Assembly: GCA_018398815.1 (NCBI GenBank)
Contig: JAFLJL010014642.1
Location: 22,346-86,345, forward strand
Source of the DNA: Conus ventricosus
Taxonomy: Eukaryota; Mollusca; Gastropoda; Neogastropoda; Conidae
Length of the DNA: 64,000 nt
Direction of reading: 5' to 3'
Both the position numbers and the translations under genes were made by a program. The notes below the pieces were generated by a model that searched no databases, was not told the origin of the DNA, and saw only the letters and a list, made by a program, of their open reading frames with translations. Within the stretch, counting starts at the first letter, position 1, and every line of letters starts with the position of its first letter. Shown here piece by piece: positions 24,216-36,802 of the stretch.

Positions 24216-27200
24216 TTGTTTAAACCTGGTGATTATACCTAGTCAAATTCAAAATAACATCATTATCACGCAAACAATCATCAAAAGAGTCTCTGTCTTT
24301 CATGTGAAATAACACTACAGTCCATATAAACTGACTCTAAAGTCTTTTAAAAACTAGTTATATTTTTGGCATAAAATCCACACACTTACCTAGCATGCCA
24401 TCCACTGAAACTAGTTTGACAAAGTTGTTTCACTTTTTAAACTAAGCTCACTTTCTGCAGAGGCAGTGCATCAATAATAAATAGTGTCTGGCGTTCCAAC
24501 AAACAGTCAATAAAACAGAACTAAGACACACACGTCAGTTAAATTGCTAGGATTAACTAAATATATGTCATCAACTGTCCAAAAAAACCTCTATCATGAT
24601 AGGCTTAAGTTCCATTTAATGTTGACAGAAAACCACAATAAGAATACAAATTATAAAAAAAACGAAAAACAGTTTGAAACAGGACGATGATAACAATAGA
24701 TTTATCACAACCAGTCTGCCCACAAAACAACGAGCAATGAGGAGATTTTGTCATAAAGTATAAAACTGCTCCATGGTTTTTATATAAGAAATAAATCTAA
24801 TCAATTTATTAAATTTTATCATACTCTCCGTCAAACTTGTTCAGAAAATAAAAACCCAACGAGGCCTAAATGTTGTAAGATTAAACCAAAACAGTTCAGA
24901 AAAGGAATGTATCTATTAAAGTCAACAATGATTTTGTTGCATGTTGTTGTATGATCTAAATAAGCCTCTCCAATGAGAAGAACGGACGATGGTAAACGAT
25001 TAAGAGGGCTTAACGACTAAAGTTTTGCCACTAATATTAATACCTATTATAAGGGTCCATCACTAACCCCACAACCCCATCCCGTCTCCTCAACTTTAAT
25101 GACAGAAATTTCAAATATCAATGAGAACGTGTCTCCTCATTTCTGTTGAAAAGAACTGTAAATATGTAGAAGCAATTTAAACAACAGATTTCTTTTCTGT
25201 GGAGGATGTTACCTTGCTTTTTTTCCCATACGGCGTATTTCAAACTCTTTCCTGTTAATGTAAGTCTGCATAAGACCATACATGTAAAGGGCCAAGTTGA
25301 ATGCCTTTATTCTGAACTTTATTGACTCGGTCCAAAAAAAGAAATTGGGCTTATAAATCAAAATTAATGTCCCAAACAAAAAAATGGTTCTAAGTTGCCA
25401 TTTTAGGTCAGGTTTTCGAACTATTATATAATCCTACAGACCAACCATTATTTAGCTTCTAGATAGGCGCAGCTTATCCAAGATAGGAAACTTTTTGGTG
25501 TCGGTCCAACCATCCTAAGCGTTTATAACACGCATCTTTAGTGTACTCAAAACCATACAACGCGCCTAACACCCCGTACAAGTTCAAAGTCCGCAACATC
25601 TGCCAGTCTTTTAATTCTTAAAGTTAACACCTAACAAGCGCTAATGTAACTACTCTGTAATCTTCAGGACCCACCGCGACAAATTAGTACAGTTATTATA
25701 AGTTTTATTTCCAAACAAAGTTAGTAATCGCATATCACAACTTTCGCCTTGCATTGTCTGCAATTTTTATTATATAAAAGATCCAACCCTCCCACAAACT
25801 AAACTTTTTAAACAGTAAATAAGAGAATAGTAGAATTTCATAAACGCAATATCAGCTTATCCCTGACTGAAGAGCTCTAAAACAGTTGAGGGCCATACCA
25901 TCAAAAAGTATTCCAACAGTAGCCACAGCTCAACCAAAAATGAACATATAGACAAGAAAGTAATGCAAGATCGAGCGGATTATTACCCCTCCATCAAAAG
26001 TAGTATTATGTTTGCACAACTCTAAATCAATGATTGTCATCTGCAAAGCCTACATTTTAGCTAGCCTCTACATCAAAAGGTAATGTGCTCCTTCTTCTTC
26101 AGTTTGGAATGTTAACATTGTTTTTAGATAGCATAGTTAAAGTTTGGAGAGTAATGACAAAATTACTCATGCTTTCTTTTAGCGACCAAACCCGAAAAAA
26201 CCATCAGGATGGATTAACCGACTACAACAATCCCACTTATTAACTTTATAGAACTGCAAAAATTCACCCTGCTAGTCTACACTTATATAAAACCCTACGA
26301 CAATGTAAAAATAAATACATGCAGCGCAACCAGTTTTGAGGCCCCGCATAACGTTATTTAATATGCATGTTCTAAAAACGGAAGGGCTGTCATGGGTTGT
26401 TAATTTATTTACAAACAATTTTTAAAACAATTAAAAAAGAGTGCATTCTCAAATATACTGGTGCAAAAAAATCTGTTATGGCCGCCCAACAATCTAAAAA
26501 AAAAGCAAAACTGATATACTCCTAGACATTGCTGTGACCCAGACTGCCTCGTTATCATAAAAAGGTGAGGTAACTCCATTGAAGAGGCTATCTTAACCCT
26601 CCCTAATGAAAACGACCACATCAAGAAATCGAGGTTAGACAACCGAAGCCGTATTAATCAAACCAGTAAAACTTTTGCTGTGTTTTGCGCATCAACTGGG
26701 TGAGGAGTGGCTAAGCCGATCATAAAAATCCCCATGATCCTTTGGGAGTGGTCAGTGTATCATAATTCAAATTATAATAACACCTTCAACGTATTTTGAC
26801 TGAACTGCAAGCGCCAATTACCAAATGACAAACCGATATAAACCACTTCAGCAACATAAAACCAAGAAGGCATTTGAAAGGATCTGTTACGAAAACCAAT
26901 ATTAACTCAAACAAGTCTTTAGACAAAAGATAAATCATAATCATGGCCTAGGCCGACCTTATTTTCGGGGCACGCATCAGAAAGCTATCCCAAGACTGGC
27001 AACCTCCTTTCAAAACAATCCTTTATTCAAGTGCAAAAATAGTTTCAGCAGCTGGGTCCCTAACAGCAAAGAGCATATAAACAGCATGACAACATTTAAT
27101 CTAGACACTTCTAAAGGGCTAACATGGGCGGGAATAGAAAACGAAAAACGACTCAATACGTACTTACGTATTGGTGTTTGCAAGAGAATGGGCGCAAGCA

Positions 27201-28090
27201 ACAGGCAAGATCGAGCATGAACTGATCCTTCTAGATGCCTTAGAGACGGCGCAAAAACAATACTGTAGCAAAATTTGAGACGCCAATAATTCTACAGTTG
27301 ATTTGCCTTTCAAGTATTAAATGATACCAAAATGTTTTACAATACGCAAGAACGAAAGTAGACTTTGCTGTATGCACTGGAAAATGACATGCTGCCTTCT
27401 GACCTTAGACACCAGGTAGGAATTATAATAAACTATAATAAAGAAAATTTCTTAAAGCAGCAATGAAACAAAGGTTGGAGAAAAAACGACATAAATAACT
27501 GAAGCCAGAAAATATTACAAGCATTAAACAAACACCAAGATTAAGACATCTAAAACCCGAAGTCCAAACCCCCCAAGTATTGGAAGGCTCATCAAAAGCT
27601 CCGACTCTGTTCGCGATGACCATGAATAGAAAAGAACAGCGCTTGATCATTGGAATAGAACTGGCATAGTAATACTTGTCTTATATCTTACTACATAGAC
27701 ACCCAACAATTACAAGAACTATGTCCATAAGTGCACGGGGCCATAAAGCAACTACTTTTGCTTGCAGTAGACCAAAACTCAGCTGACTACACCCCAAAAT
27801 TCCTGGAAAAGCGTACTACGGCTATTTAACCAGCTAATTTTTTTAAAAACTTCGCAAGATGATCAAGCTGATTTTTTTCATACCCATGATATATCAGGTT
27901 GGAAGGCGACGGAGGCACTAAACTTTGACCTCCCCGCCGGCCGCATTAATAGCCATCACCAGTGTACTGATTGCAAAAAACCAAAGCCGGTATAACGCCT
28001 TGTCTAAAGTGACTCCTTGCTCACTAAACATGTACGTATACGTTCTTCAAGTGTCGTGTCTATCAAAAAAAATTCTATATGGATAGTTTC
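24216..28090. other. Left interior of the Polinton, no gene positively identified
   Basis: AT-rich sequence with no frame longer than about 80 codons. This side would be a likely place for an integrase, ATPase or capsid gene, but I could not find a convincing DDE integrase, Walker A loop or capsid signature on either strand. Dense indels make short motifs unreliable, so absence is not shown. Confidence 0.5.
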
Positions 28091-28099
28091 ACTAATTCT

Positions 28100-28960
28100 G
28101 CCTCACTTGAGTTCGTAAATGTTTTCGGTTAGTAACAGGCACTTCTAGTCTTTGCATGATCTTTCTTGTTCAAGATCTTTTCGTCTTTGGGTAATCTTTC
28201 TTAAAAATCATGCCCTAATTGGCTTCAACAGCCTCAAACGAGTTTTTTCTTTACACTTTATATAAGCTCATCAGTATCCACCTGTTTGCTAAATTGTTGA
28301 GTTAATTCGCCCTCCTAATGGATCTTAAAGCAAGATCAAGGTGCCGATTAGTTTTTTCACGCAAAGGGCAATGGGAAATCATTAAATTGTTTTTTACGCT
28401 AGTTAACTTCTGAAAAACTGGTTTTTCAAGCTTCTAATAGTATTTATTATTTCGCCTGCAGAAAGATTAATTCTTTAAGTTCCATGTATTGCATTTGGTG
28501 TATAATCTGAACGGAGTTCTTGTAGTTGTTTTGACGTTTAGCAACTGCCTCCGCCCTTAATATTTCTGTCAAGCAATGCCAAGGCGATTTATAAACTTCC
28601 ACTGAGACTATTTTCTAATTGAACCCACAGCTCAAACTTTGATGGGTCGGGAATTAGTTTGTAAGCCGAACAATTTGCCCTTGATCGTTTTTACAACAAA
28701 AGACCATCTTTCTAATTCAAAAACATTTGGGTCAATAAATTCGGGAGGTTCTTGACCTACACATTTGTAAAATGCTCCGAACCGAAACTATTCTGTTAAT
28801 TACGGCTGCATTGAAGGGCGTTCGAGCGATGCAGAGTTAAAGGGATCATATCACTCAATGTCGTCTCCACTAACAAAAACATCATAATCTCTTCGCCTTC
28901 AATTCATGCATGTTTTAAAATAACTTAACTTTATATTTTTGCATCATAAAAAATGCACAA
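28100..28960 (-). pseudogene. Unassigned broken coding region in the Polinton
   Basis: On the minus strand about 28,670-28,755 reads EFIDPNVFELERWSFVVK without a stop. Neighbouring segments on both sides stay protein-like if the frame is allowed to change. I do not recognise the family. By position it could be one of the Polinton structural or accessory genes. Evidence is limited to local coherence. Confidence 0.35.
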
Positions 28961-31044
28961 CCCAGCACATGGCTCGATTCTTGACGCCGTATAGAAAGCT
29001 GAAAGAACCCCTTGGCGTGGAAGGGAAATAAACGAATAATATTGTTCCAAATAATACCTCCCAACTAATGATGCAGATCAATTCTTACTGTCAAATTTCC
29101 AGACATAGGAGCGGATGAATTGATTGTGCCAGGCCTCTGCGCGACTTACTTACAAAATAGAGCTCGATTCAACAACATACCCCCGCCAAACGGACCGTAG
29201 TCCAGAATCTGGGACGGGCAATCGATAATACAATTCTATAAAACATTAGGGCAAGAAATTATTTTCTTTACACAATGCAGACAAATTTTTAACCTAAACT
29301 GATCTATGGCAAACCGGGAATGAAAGGGTGATCTTGCGTTTTCAAGTGAATTGACAAAGAAGAGGACTAAACACAGATAGACGCCGCAGAAGCTAAAGAC
29401 AACAAAAAGCATGTAAGCCTTAAAGTTTGCGTACTGGAAAACGCATTTACCATCCTAAGATTTGAGTTGTTAAAAGCGCATGCGCAAACTTTCAAGGGAC
29501 AATAAAATACAGATTTACATATGAAACTAACATTATATGAAGACAAACGCTTTATTAAATCAACCGACACCGGAGTCAAAGACAGCATTTCTGACATCTT
29601 GGTTAGATATTGACGAAGTTAACAACGTCAAAATATAGCAAGGCTGATATGGGCCAACCAATATGATCAGAATTAGTAATATATTACGAAAGAAGTGATT
29701 CATCATACAACAGATCCCAAAGAAGCAGGGCAGAACAACAAAATGGAAATTTAAGTTTTAAGAGTAGCAGCAAGATCGCTTAAAGGTATTAATATTGCTG
29801 TGGAGGCGAATATTAAGAACCCGATCAAAGATGAAAGTAAAAGTTTTATAATCCAAAATAACGAAAAGAACAATTTCAATTGAGGTAGTCCGAACCAAAT
29901 CTACGCTAGCGGGCTTAAACCTTAACAGCATATTAGATGAAAAAATAAAACTGTTGGAGGCGGGAGAGAAAATCAACAGTTGACCTATGTGTCCTAAAGA
30001 ATTACAACAACCCTACCATGATTAGGCTAGATGATTATTTAACAACCAAAAACGTTTAATGGGTTGACCTAAGGTCAACTAGAGGATAAACAGTTGCATG
30101 GAAGCGGGAGAGCATGTAGAGACTAATAACATCAAAATTAGAAAAAGAAGAAGAAGCCGATAAACCGCTTAATGTACTATTGTTTTTTATTAAATATGCG
30201 CAGCTGAAAATAGAGATAACAGATAAAAGATGTACTATAACTAAATCTTTTTTCATATTAAAAAAGCATGTCTGTCAGGTTAATCCAAAAGTGCCTACAG
30301 CTCCGCCAAAAGAGAGATAGCAGGCAATTCTGCTGCAGAATGAAAAAACCTTTTAGAATACCAAACCATTACGCAAATGCAGCAAGTAACATAGCACAAG
30401 ACCTTATCAAATACCGGCAAAAACCAAACAGAAGGAATCTGCTGCCTTTAATCTGTTACAAAAGTCAATACTGAGCAACGACTATAAGAGGTCCCAATCC
30501 GCAGAACGAGTGTTTGCACTTAGCAACGGGCAATAGGCGCACCCGCAGGTTCCTCTAGGAGGTTATTCTTTAGCTCTTGGCCTGTTGTTCCTATTAGCTG
30601 TAGTATCCGCAAGCATAAAAATAAAACTAAACACAATCCAAGCCACAGCTATGGTTCAACTAAAATAACGCACACTTAGCGTCGTTCAAACTGACAATAA
30701 ATAAAGCTGCAATATGACTCAAACATCACGGATGAAGAATTTAAACGTAAACAGGCAGATTTTGATGACACAAAAGACAACAGTTAGATCTTCAAAGAAA
30801 AAGGGGGCGGTGGCAAGATTTATTCTCACATCCAGACCCCGAGCAGATAAAAAAGGAATGCTTAAAAAAAGTAAACGAGACATTAAACCCTGTTCTAAAC
30901 CAGCACACATTAACAACACCAAAAGGTTTTAATACTTTAGTTTATGAGTATCCAAGCACAAAATGGACCGTTGATTATTGGTTCTGAATTAAGTAATTTA
31001 TTTATAATTTAATAAAATATTTTGATTTAGAAAAGAACACCAAC
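28961..31044. other. Interior of the Polinton, no gene positively identified
   Basis: Short plus-strand frames occur, for example one starting with MKLTLYEDKRFIKSTDTG near 29,534, and basic ones near 30,268 and 30,714. They may be parts of small Polinton proteins or of one broken gene. I recognise none of them. Confidence 0.35.
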
Positions 31045-34000
31045 ATGGCTAAGATATATGAAGGACAAGAACGAAATATTTTTGAAGCACTGCAAGAAAA
31101 TTTATCAAGAGCACTGAAAGATAATTGATTTAGAAGTTATTGATCCAGGAAGCGTACGGGCAAGTGTTGCTCAATGCTATATCTCAAGTCCGGGAAAACT
31201 AACCATAGACGCCGCCATTAAAGTAATGTTTAGCTGTTTTTTTAAACGACATTGAAGGGGGGCAATAAATGAAGAAAATCTAGAATCTGGGTCACAACTA
31301 AACAGCAGACTATTCTTTCTCATAATGACATTACCACCCGGTTGGCAGACGAACTGCAAACACAGATTGACGCTGCTGCTGAAGAAGCCAAAATGAGAGG
31401 CTCTGGTTGGTGCTCAGAGGGCGAAAGTCTTAGAGATCAGATTAAAACAGGCTAAGTATGCGCCGATTGTAGGCAAGTCTCACATTCCACTACCCCCCAT
31501 CATTAGTCGCAACAAAAAGCGTTCTAAACAAAAAGAATACCGACAACAAATGTTTTGGTGTGGTTGAGTTCATGTCAAGGCCTGCAATAACGCCCGCAAA
31601 AACGCGCAGAGAAGTGACTAACTATCGCCCCTTACATCAATGATCTAACTTTAGTGGAATATCCATTCCTGTATAGTGTAGATCAAATAGATCAGATTAT
31701 GAAGAACAAAACAAACCATAACAGTTAATGTCTACACATGGTAAGAGGAAAACACATATAAGGAGCCAATTAAAGTGTCCAAGAAACAGACCCAACAATA
31801 TAGTAATCCCGACAAAAGCCATGAGGGACAAACGCTGATTGTTTTCACCAAGGGGCTGCCGCATTAACACATTGAAACTCACAAATGAGTAGATTATTGC
31901 CCAAACTTCTAAAAATTGTGCAAAAACCCACGAAAGATCTTCAGAAAAGTATAACAAGAAATGCCATCAGTTCAAGCCGCAAGCGAACATAAGAAACATT
32001 GTATTCTTCCCTCTTAGACTGTAATACAGAACAAACTTACGCCCCCGCCCGGAATCTAAAGTTAGTTATATAAGAACAGGAAACGGCAGCAACATTCTCC
32101 ATATTAGTATACGCAGACTTGACTCACTCAATGTTCCTTATGAGGGCCCAGCACCCACAAAAACCTTCGAACAACAGTCCTTAATGTAGTAATCATCAGA
32201 TTTGTATTCATTTGCCTTCCATTAAATGTTAGGTCGGATGGATCTCATTCAACGCCAATAATAATACCATAGGACCAGATGCTGCCTAGAAGAATTTTAA
32301 AAGCGCATGCAGCAAGTGCGTAATGATTGTAATACTAATAAACAGCAAATATATCTGAAATCATGAGACGCCTGAAGACTCAACAACAGAAGCCACAGCC
32401 ACCACAGTTGGATTTGTGGTTTAGAGCTAACGCCCAAGAGTGAAAAACCCCGCACAAAGAGACCATGATCACATTAGCGGAAAGGTCAGATAGAGCGGCG
32501 CATAACAAATGCAATCTTTCAACAAAGTTTGATCCAAAGACAGGAAGCTGCTACTGAATTCTTTCAATAACAATCGAGGTTACGACACTCATCTTATAAT
32601 GAAAGCATTGGACTATGCTTTATAGGGCGTGACATGCATTGCACAGTCATCAGAAAGTACATGTCTTATTAATCTAAATAACATTGACTTTTTATGACTC
32701 TATGCAACCACATGATGGGTGTCATTAGAGTCGCAGGCTATGGACCTTAAAAGTCCTGCCCAATAACAGAAGAATAATTTGAGAACCCAACCTCTCGTTA
32801 GTAAGTGGGCGTTTATCCATATGAGTACATGAACATTGGGAAAGGAAAGACGAAGATAACACTCCTCCTAAAGCGCGTTCTTTTCTAGTCTTAGAGGGAA
32901 AGGAACAACAGCGATTTCCTGATTACCAACAGCACAAGATTGCGTTGCAGAAGTTAGAGTGAAAAACGCAAGGAGACTACATGACTCCTACTTAAAGGCC
33001 GAAGTTATGTATTGTTGGCGACGTCATTGAAAATTATAGAAGAACCATGCAGAAACAAAATATCCTGGATCCTTCGCATTACCTTTCTGCTCCCGGGAAG
33101 AGCTGGGCGCTTTTCTAAATTTAACTGAGTACAGATTGATTTATTGTCTGACCAACCAAAATACAATGATTTGAAAAACGGATAAGCCGTGGATGAATTA
33201 GTAAAGGGGCGTCGCACCCTTATTGTAAAGCAAACAACCAATACCTTATACGACTAAGAACCAATAAAAAGCTCACAAATCACATGTATTATAGACGCAA
33301 ACAATCAGTATGAAGGGCAATGGCGCAAATCACTTCCAAACGTACCATAAAATGTACACAGCGTACAAAAATATAGCACAAGGCATTAAAGTGTTGAACA
33401 GATTAAACAGCCTGATCACAGCGTGGATTCATTCAAGAAGTTGACTAAGAAAATCCACCGGAACTCCATTACCCTGCAAATGACGATCCATAAGCACAGA
33501 AATCAAAAGAAGGAACCAAGAGAGCCGCAAAACTTGTAGCCAAATCTTCGAGGCAAAACAAATTAAATTCTGTCATTACAGACCCCTACAATTTTATTTA
33601 ATACCACGTTTGAAAGTTACAGCTGTTTCATCGATAATTGCTTTCGATCAAGACAGTACTTGAAACCATACATCATGAAGCACACTGATCTCCTAGAACT
33701 AAAATCCCCAGATGCTTCAGAAAAAGACGTTTTCAAGTTGATGAACAACAGTAGTTTCGGAAAGACTATGGAGAATCCGCACCAAGCAAAAGATGTCAAG
33801 ATTGGTCACCAGAGAGAAACGAAAGCATTAAGCAACTTCAAACCTAATTATCAGGACTTTAGAAGATTCAAGAACAGCAAATTGCATAATGATGAAAAAA
33901 AGAAAGTCAAAGAGAATAAACAAACCTGTATTTAATGGGTTTTACCGTTTTAGAAATATCAAAGCATTTGATGTAAGATTATCTTTATGACTACTTAATC

Positions 34001-34530
34001 CCTCGTATCCTAGACACCAGAGTACTTACACAGAAACAGAAAGTTTTGTTAAAGAAATCCCTACTGACGACATCTATAAAGACAAGGAATAAGAAGTAGC
34101 TAAAGGACATTGCGGGAAGGTACGACACATACTGAATACCCTAAAGAATCGCCTTTGCATTCATCGTTAATAGCAGGTTTTAGGAAAGATGAAGTGGAAG
34201 AATTAACTGGAAAGGTGAACAAGAGTAATGTGGTGAAAAGGAACGAAAAAGACAGAAATTTCGACCAGGAGAAAATCATTAAGAAAGCAAAAGGAATATC
34301 CCTGCATCGTAGTGGCAGAGACAAACAAAACGCAAGACAACTACAAAGAATGCATTGTTTGGCAATAAGAACTTTTCATCCATGACAACGTAAAACTGCG
34401 AACTAATCTACATAGAGATCAACACAACAGTTGAAACACCGAATACATAGAAAGACCATAACACAAAACGGTGTTAGTTAAACACAGGTTTTTCATATGC
34501 AAGACGGGCACTGGAGAACACGTAAATTAA
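31045..34530 (+). pseudogene. Protein-primed family B DNA polymerase of the Polinton, multiply frameshifted
   Basis: This gene would replicate the element by protein priming. From the ATG at 31,045 the recognisable pieces in order are: GSGW (about 31,400); KSHIPLP (about 31,474); the exonuclease-type LVYADL (32,101-32,130); DHDHISGK (32,461) with AAHNKCNL (about 32,495), a cysteine/histidine insert typical of Polinton polymerases; DPSHYLSAPGKSW (33,068-33,106); an ANNQYEG region (about 33,300) at polymerase motif A; FKLMNNSSFGKTMEN (33,732-33,776) at motif B; YTETES (34,027-34,044) at motif C; EYPKESPLHS (about 34,135); and HRKTITQN (about 34,450). Total span suits about 1,150 residues. Piece order and spacing are intact, but frames shift many times. 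Confidence 0.9.
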
Positions 34531-34559
34531 TTAAAAGCGGTAACATTTGCCCGTCGGGA

Positions 34560-35480
34560 TAATCAGCAGTTCTTCTTTCAACAAAAGATCTTTGAGGCAG
34601 CCCGTATGTTTATGTGATGTCAGATTTCACGTAAATAATACACGGGCGGATTCATCTTTAACAATACTATTTATTCATAAGACAACACTCCAAACTGGGA
34701 TCTGTAGCCACTGAGGCAGTGTCCCCCCATCTGCTTCTCCCTGTAATAAAGGTACCTAACTTTAGAACCAAATGGTAATAGTATGCCGATGAAGCCTCTC
34801 CTCAGCAACATTTAATGTTTTTCCCCCTTTTGATTGCTTGTACTGGTATTTGGGCCCAATTAAATTCTTCATTATCATTCGCGCAAAATCTGAGGCATCT
34901 TCTAACCCATACAGATTTGCGAGAAAAGTCATCACTCACTGTGATACTGTATGAAAAAAAAGTCTTTCAGCTAAACTGTTTGTATAAAGCTAATCAACTA
35001 AAGCCTGTGGATCTGTGAACTCCTGGAATGCCTCTTTTAATGGTAACTCTGAGTTTTAACAATAATTGATTTTACTTGCCTTATAAATACTATTCCTTCA
35101 TCGACTTGAAACATTCGAGGGAAAGTTAAGGGGCCTCGATGGAAAATCAGTTGTATAGCAACATCAACAGCAGAAGCACTCTTTTGTGAATTAATGGCTC
35201 CGCAACTTTGTATCTTGAAGCCATGTCAATGACTGGAGTCGTACTTAAATCATTTTCGTCTAATCCTATCAGGGGTAAATAAAGAAGATCCATTTGATGG
35301 GTGTCGATTGAGTTGTATTGACAAAGTGCGGTCTCAGTATTCGTCTAGGGGCAGTAAATAAATTTGCCAAATCGCAAGAAAAGAAAACCATTCCTATTGC
35401 TGAATGTTCACTGACTCCCGCTGCTTGGCTTATCTTTGTATTGCTGTTTATTTCCCATCCAATATATCCTTTTGGCGATA
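34560..35480 (-). pseudogene. Unassigned broken coding region in the Polinton, convergent with the polymerase
   Basis: Minus-strand reading is locally coherent: LYGLEDASDFARMIMKN near 34,930, a following stretch ending KTLNVAEE near 34,830, and upstream pieces near 35,130 and 35,230. Frames shift between pieces. I cannot name the family; a capsid or other structural gene is possible by position. It would end tail to tail with the polymerase gene. Confidence 0.4.
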
Positions 35481-36236
35481 AATAATTTTTGTTCTATATT
35501 TATTCAAGCAGTCCAATAATATGCGCAACAAAATACACAACGCTCATACAAACGACAATAACCAGCGAATTTCTTGCATCATTTTTTTTTCTGATGGTTG
35601 ATAAAAGTCACTGAATTTTGGTGGGCAATGATCAGTGACCCGGTTTGCCTGTTACAAGATAAAAATAGATAAAAATGCTTATCAACATCTTTTTAAATAT
35701 TAAGCTGCAAGCCCCTGTCTTTTCAGTGTGTCATTATAAAATCTAAACTGCTCAGTCACTGCCTTTCATAGCCATCCTTGTGCAGCTGCTAAGTTCCTCC
35801 ATAGCCCTTTGATATGTCTATTACTCTCGCCGTAATTCCCCAGTATTAACAACTGCGAAATTACTTCCGCTAAAAGCAAGCGCATTTACCAGAGCGCCGC
35901 CTATCATTATTGTGCGAGTGAAGCCAATATTCAAATGTATATTTTTTTTTTATCATACATATTTATAATTCACTGGAATTATTCCTTGCTTAACAGAAAT
36001 CATTCTAAGCAATGAAGCTGCAATAAATAGCAATCAGTTTTGCTGAATCCCTCAAAGTCTAGTTTGCCAAGATCTGCCGGTTTTTTATTTTTAACCAAGC
36101 TTTAACTCAGAGCATAGATTAACCTACACAAAGTCCCTCCAATAACAAGCAAGAATGGAATACAAGGTTCGCAATAGTTTTTTCTGGGTGCAACCTTTTT
36201 AAAAAATCCAAATAATTATAATTAATATAAATATAC
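35481..36236. other. AT-rich interior of the Polinton, nothing recognised
   Basis: Short frames only, on both strands, with T-runs at 35,581 and 35,942. It lies between two oppositely oriented candidate coding stretches and may contain a promoter region, but I see no specific signal. Confidence 0.35.
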
Positions 36237-36680
36237 ATGAACAGCGATGATCAACTACAGCTACAAGGCAGCCTAAACCTTCCAGAACTTATGAATGACC
36301 AAGATGATGACCAAGCTATTATAGCCCAAAAAGGAGAGGCTTGTATCTTTGGCAGCGTGAGGAAAAACAAAACATTTCCCGACTGAATTCAGCATTGAAC
36401 AATTCAACAGATGTCGCCGCAGCGACATTTTAAAGTATCATATCAGGTATGAAGCGCAAGCTATTGGGGGGTCTAGAATGGTGAAAAATGTGGGGGCACA
36501 ACGGTTCAATATAGTTGTACACAAAACTAGTCAGTAGATTATGCAACCCAGTGATACTGAACAAGATCATACGTATGATTTAACGCAAGATCCAGATTAT
36601 TAAAAACAAAGTCATTAAGTCTCTAGGTGTGATTTAAACTATAGATTTGGAACATTGATATCGCCCATTAATCATGGCTT
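36237..36680 (+). pseudogene. Unassigned coding candidate in the Polinton
   Basis: Starting at an ATG (36,237) the plus strand reads MNSDDQLQLQGSLNLPELM and remains open for about 50 codons. With frame changes, protein-like reading continues to about 36,600, including FSIEQFNRCRRSDILKYHIR. The N terminus is acidic and glutamine-rich. No family is recognised. The stretch ends before a T/G homopolymer block. Confidence 0.4.
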
Positions 36681-36712
36681 AAAAACTTTTTAATCATAAA
36701 GATAAATTTCCC

Positions 36713-36740
36713 TTTTTTTTTTTTTTTTGGGGGGGGGGGG

Positions 36741-36781
<41 letters not shown>

Positions 36782-36802
36782 TATATTTTTTTTTTTTTTT
36801 TT
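36713..36802 (+). other. T/G homopolymer block, probable consensus error
   Basis: Runs of about 18 T, 14 G, 37 T and 18 T follow each other with a short ATTATA break. Such a block is typical of a collapsed or badly called region. The true sequence and length here are unknown. Confidence 0.75.

Noticed and set aside
24990..25050. Walker A loop of a Polinton packaging ATPase on the minus strand
   Set aside because: A short GINISGKT-like reading occurs, but the glycine spacing is poor and no Walker B or downstream motif follows in any frame.
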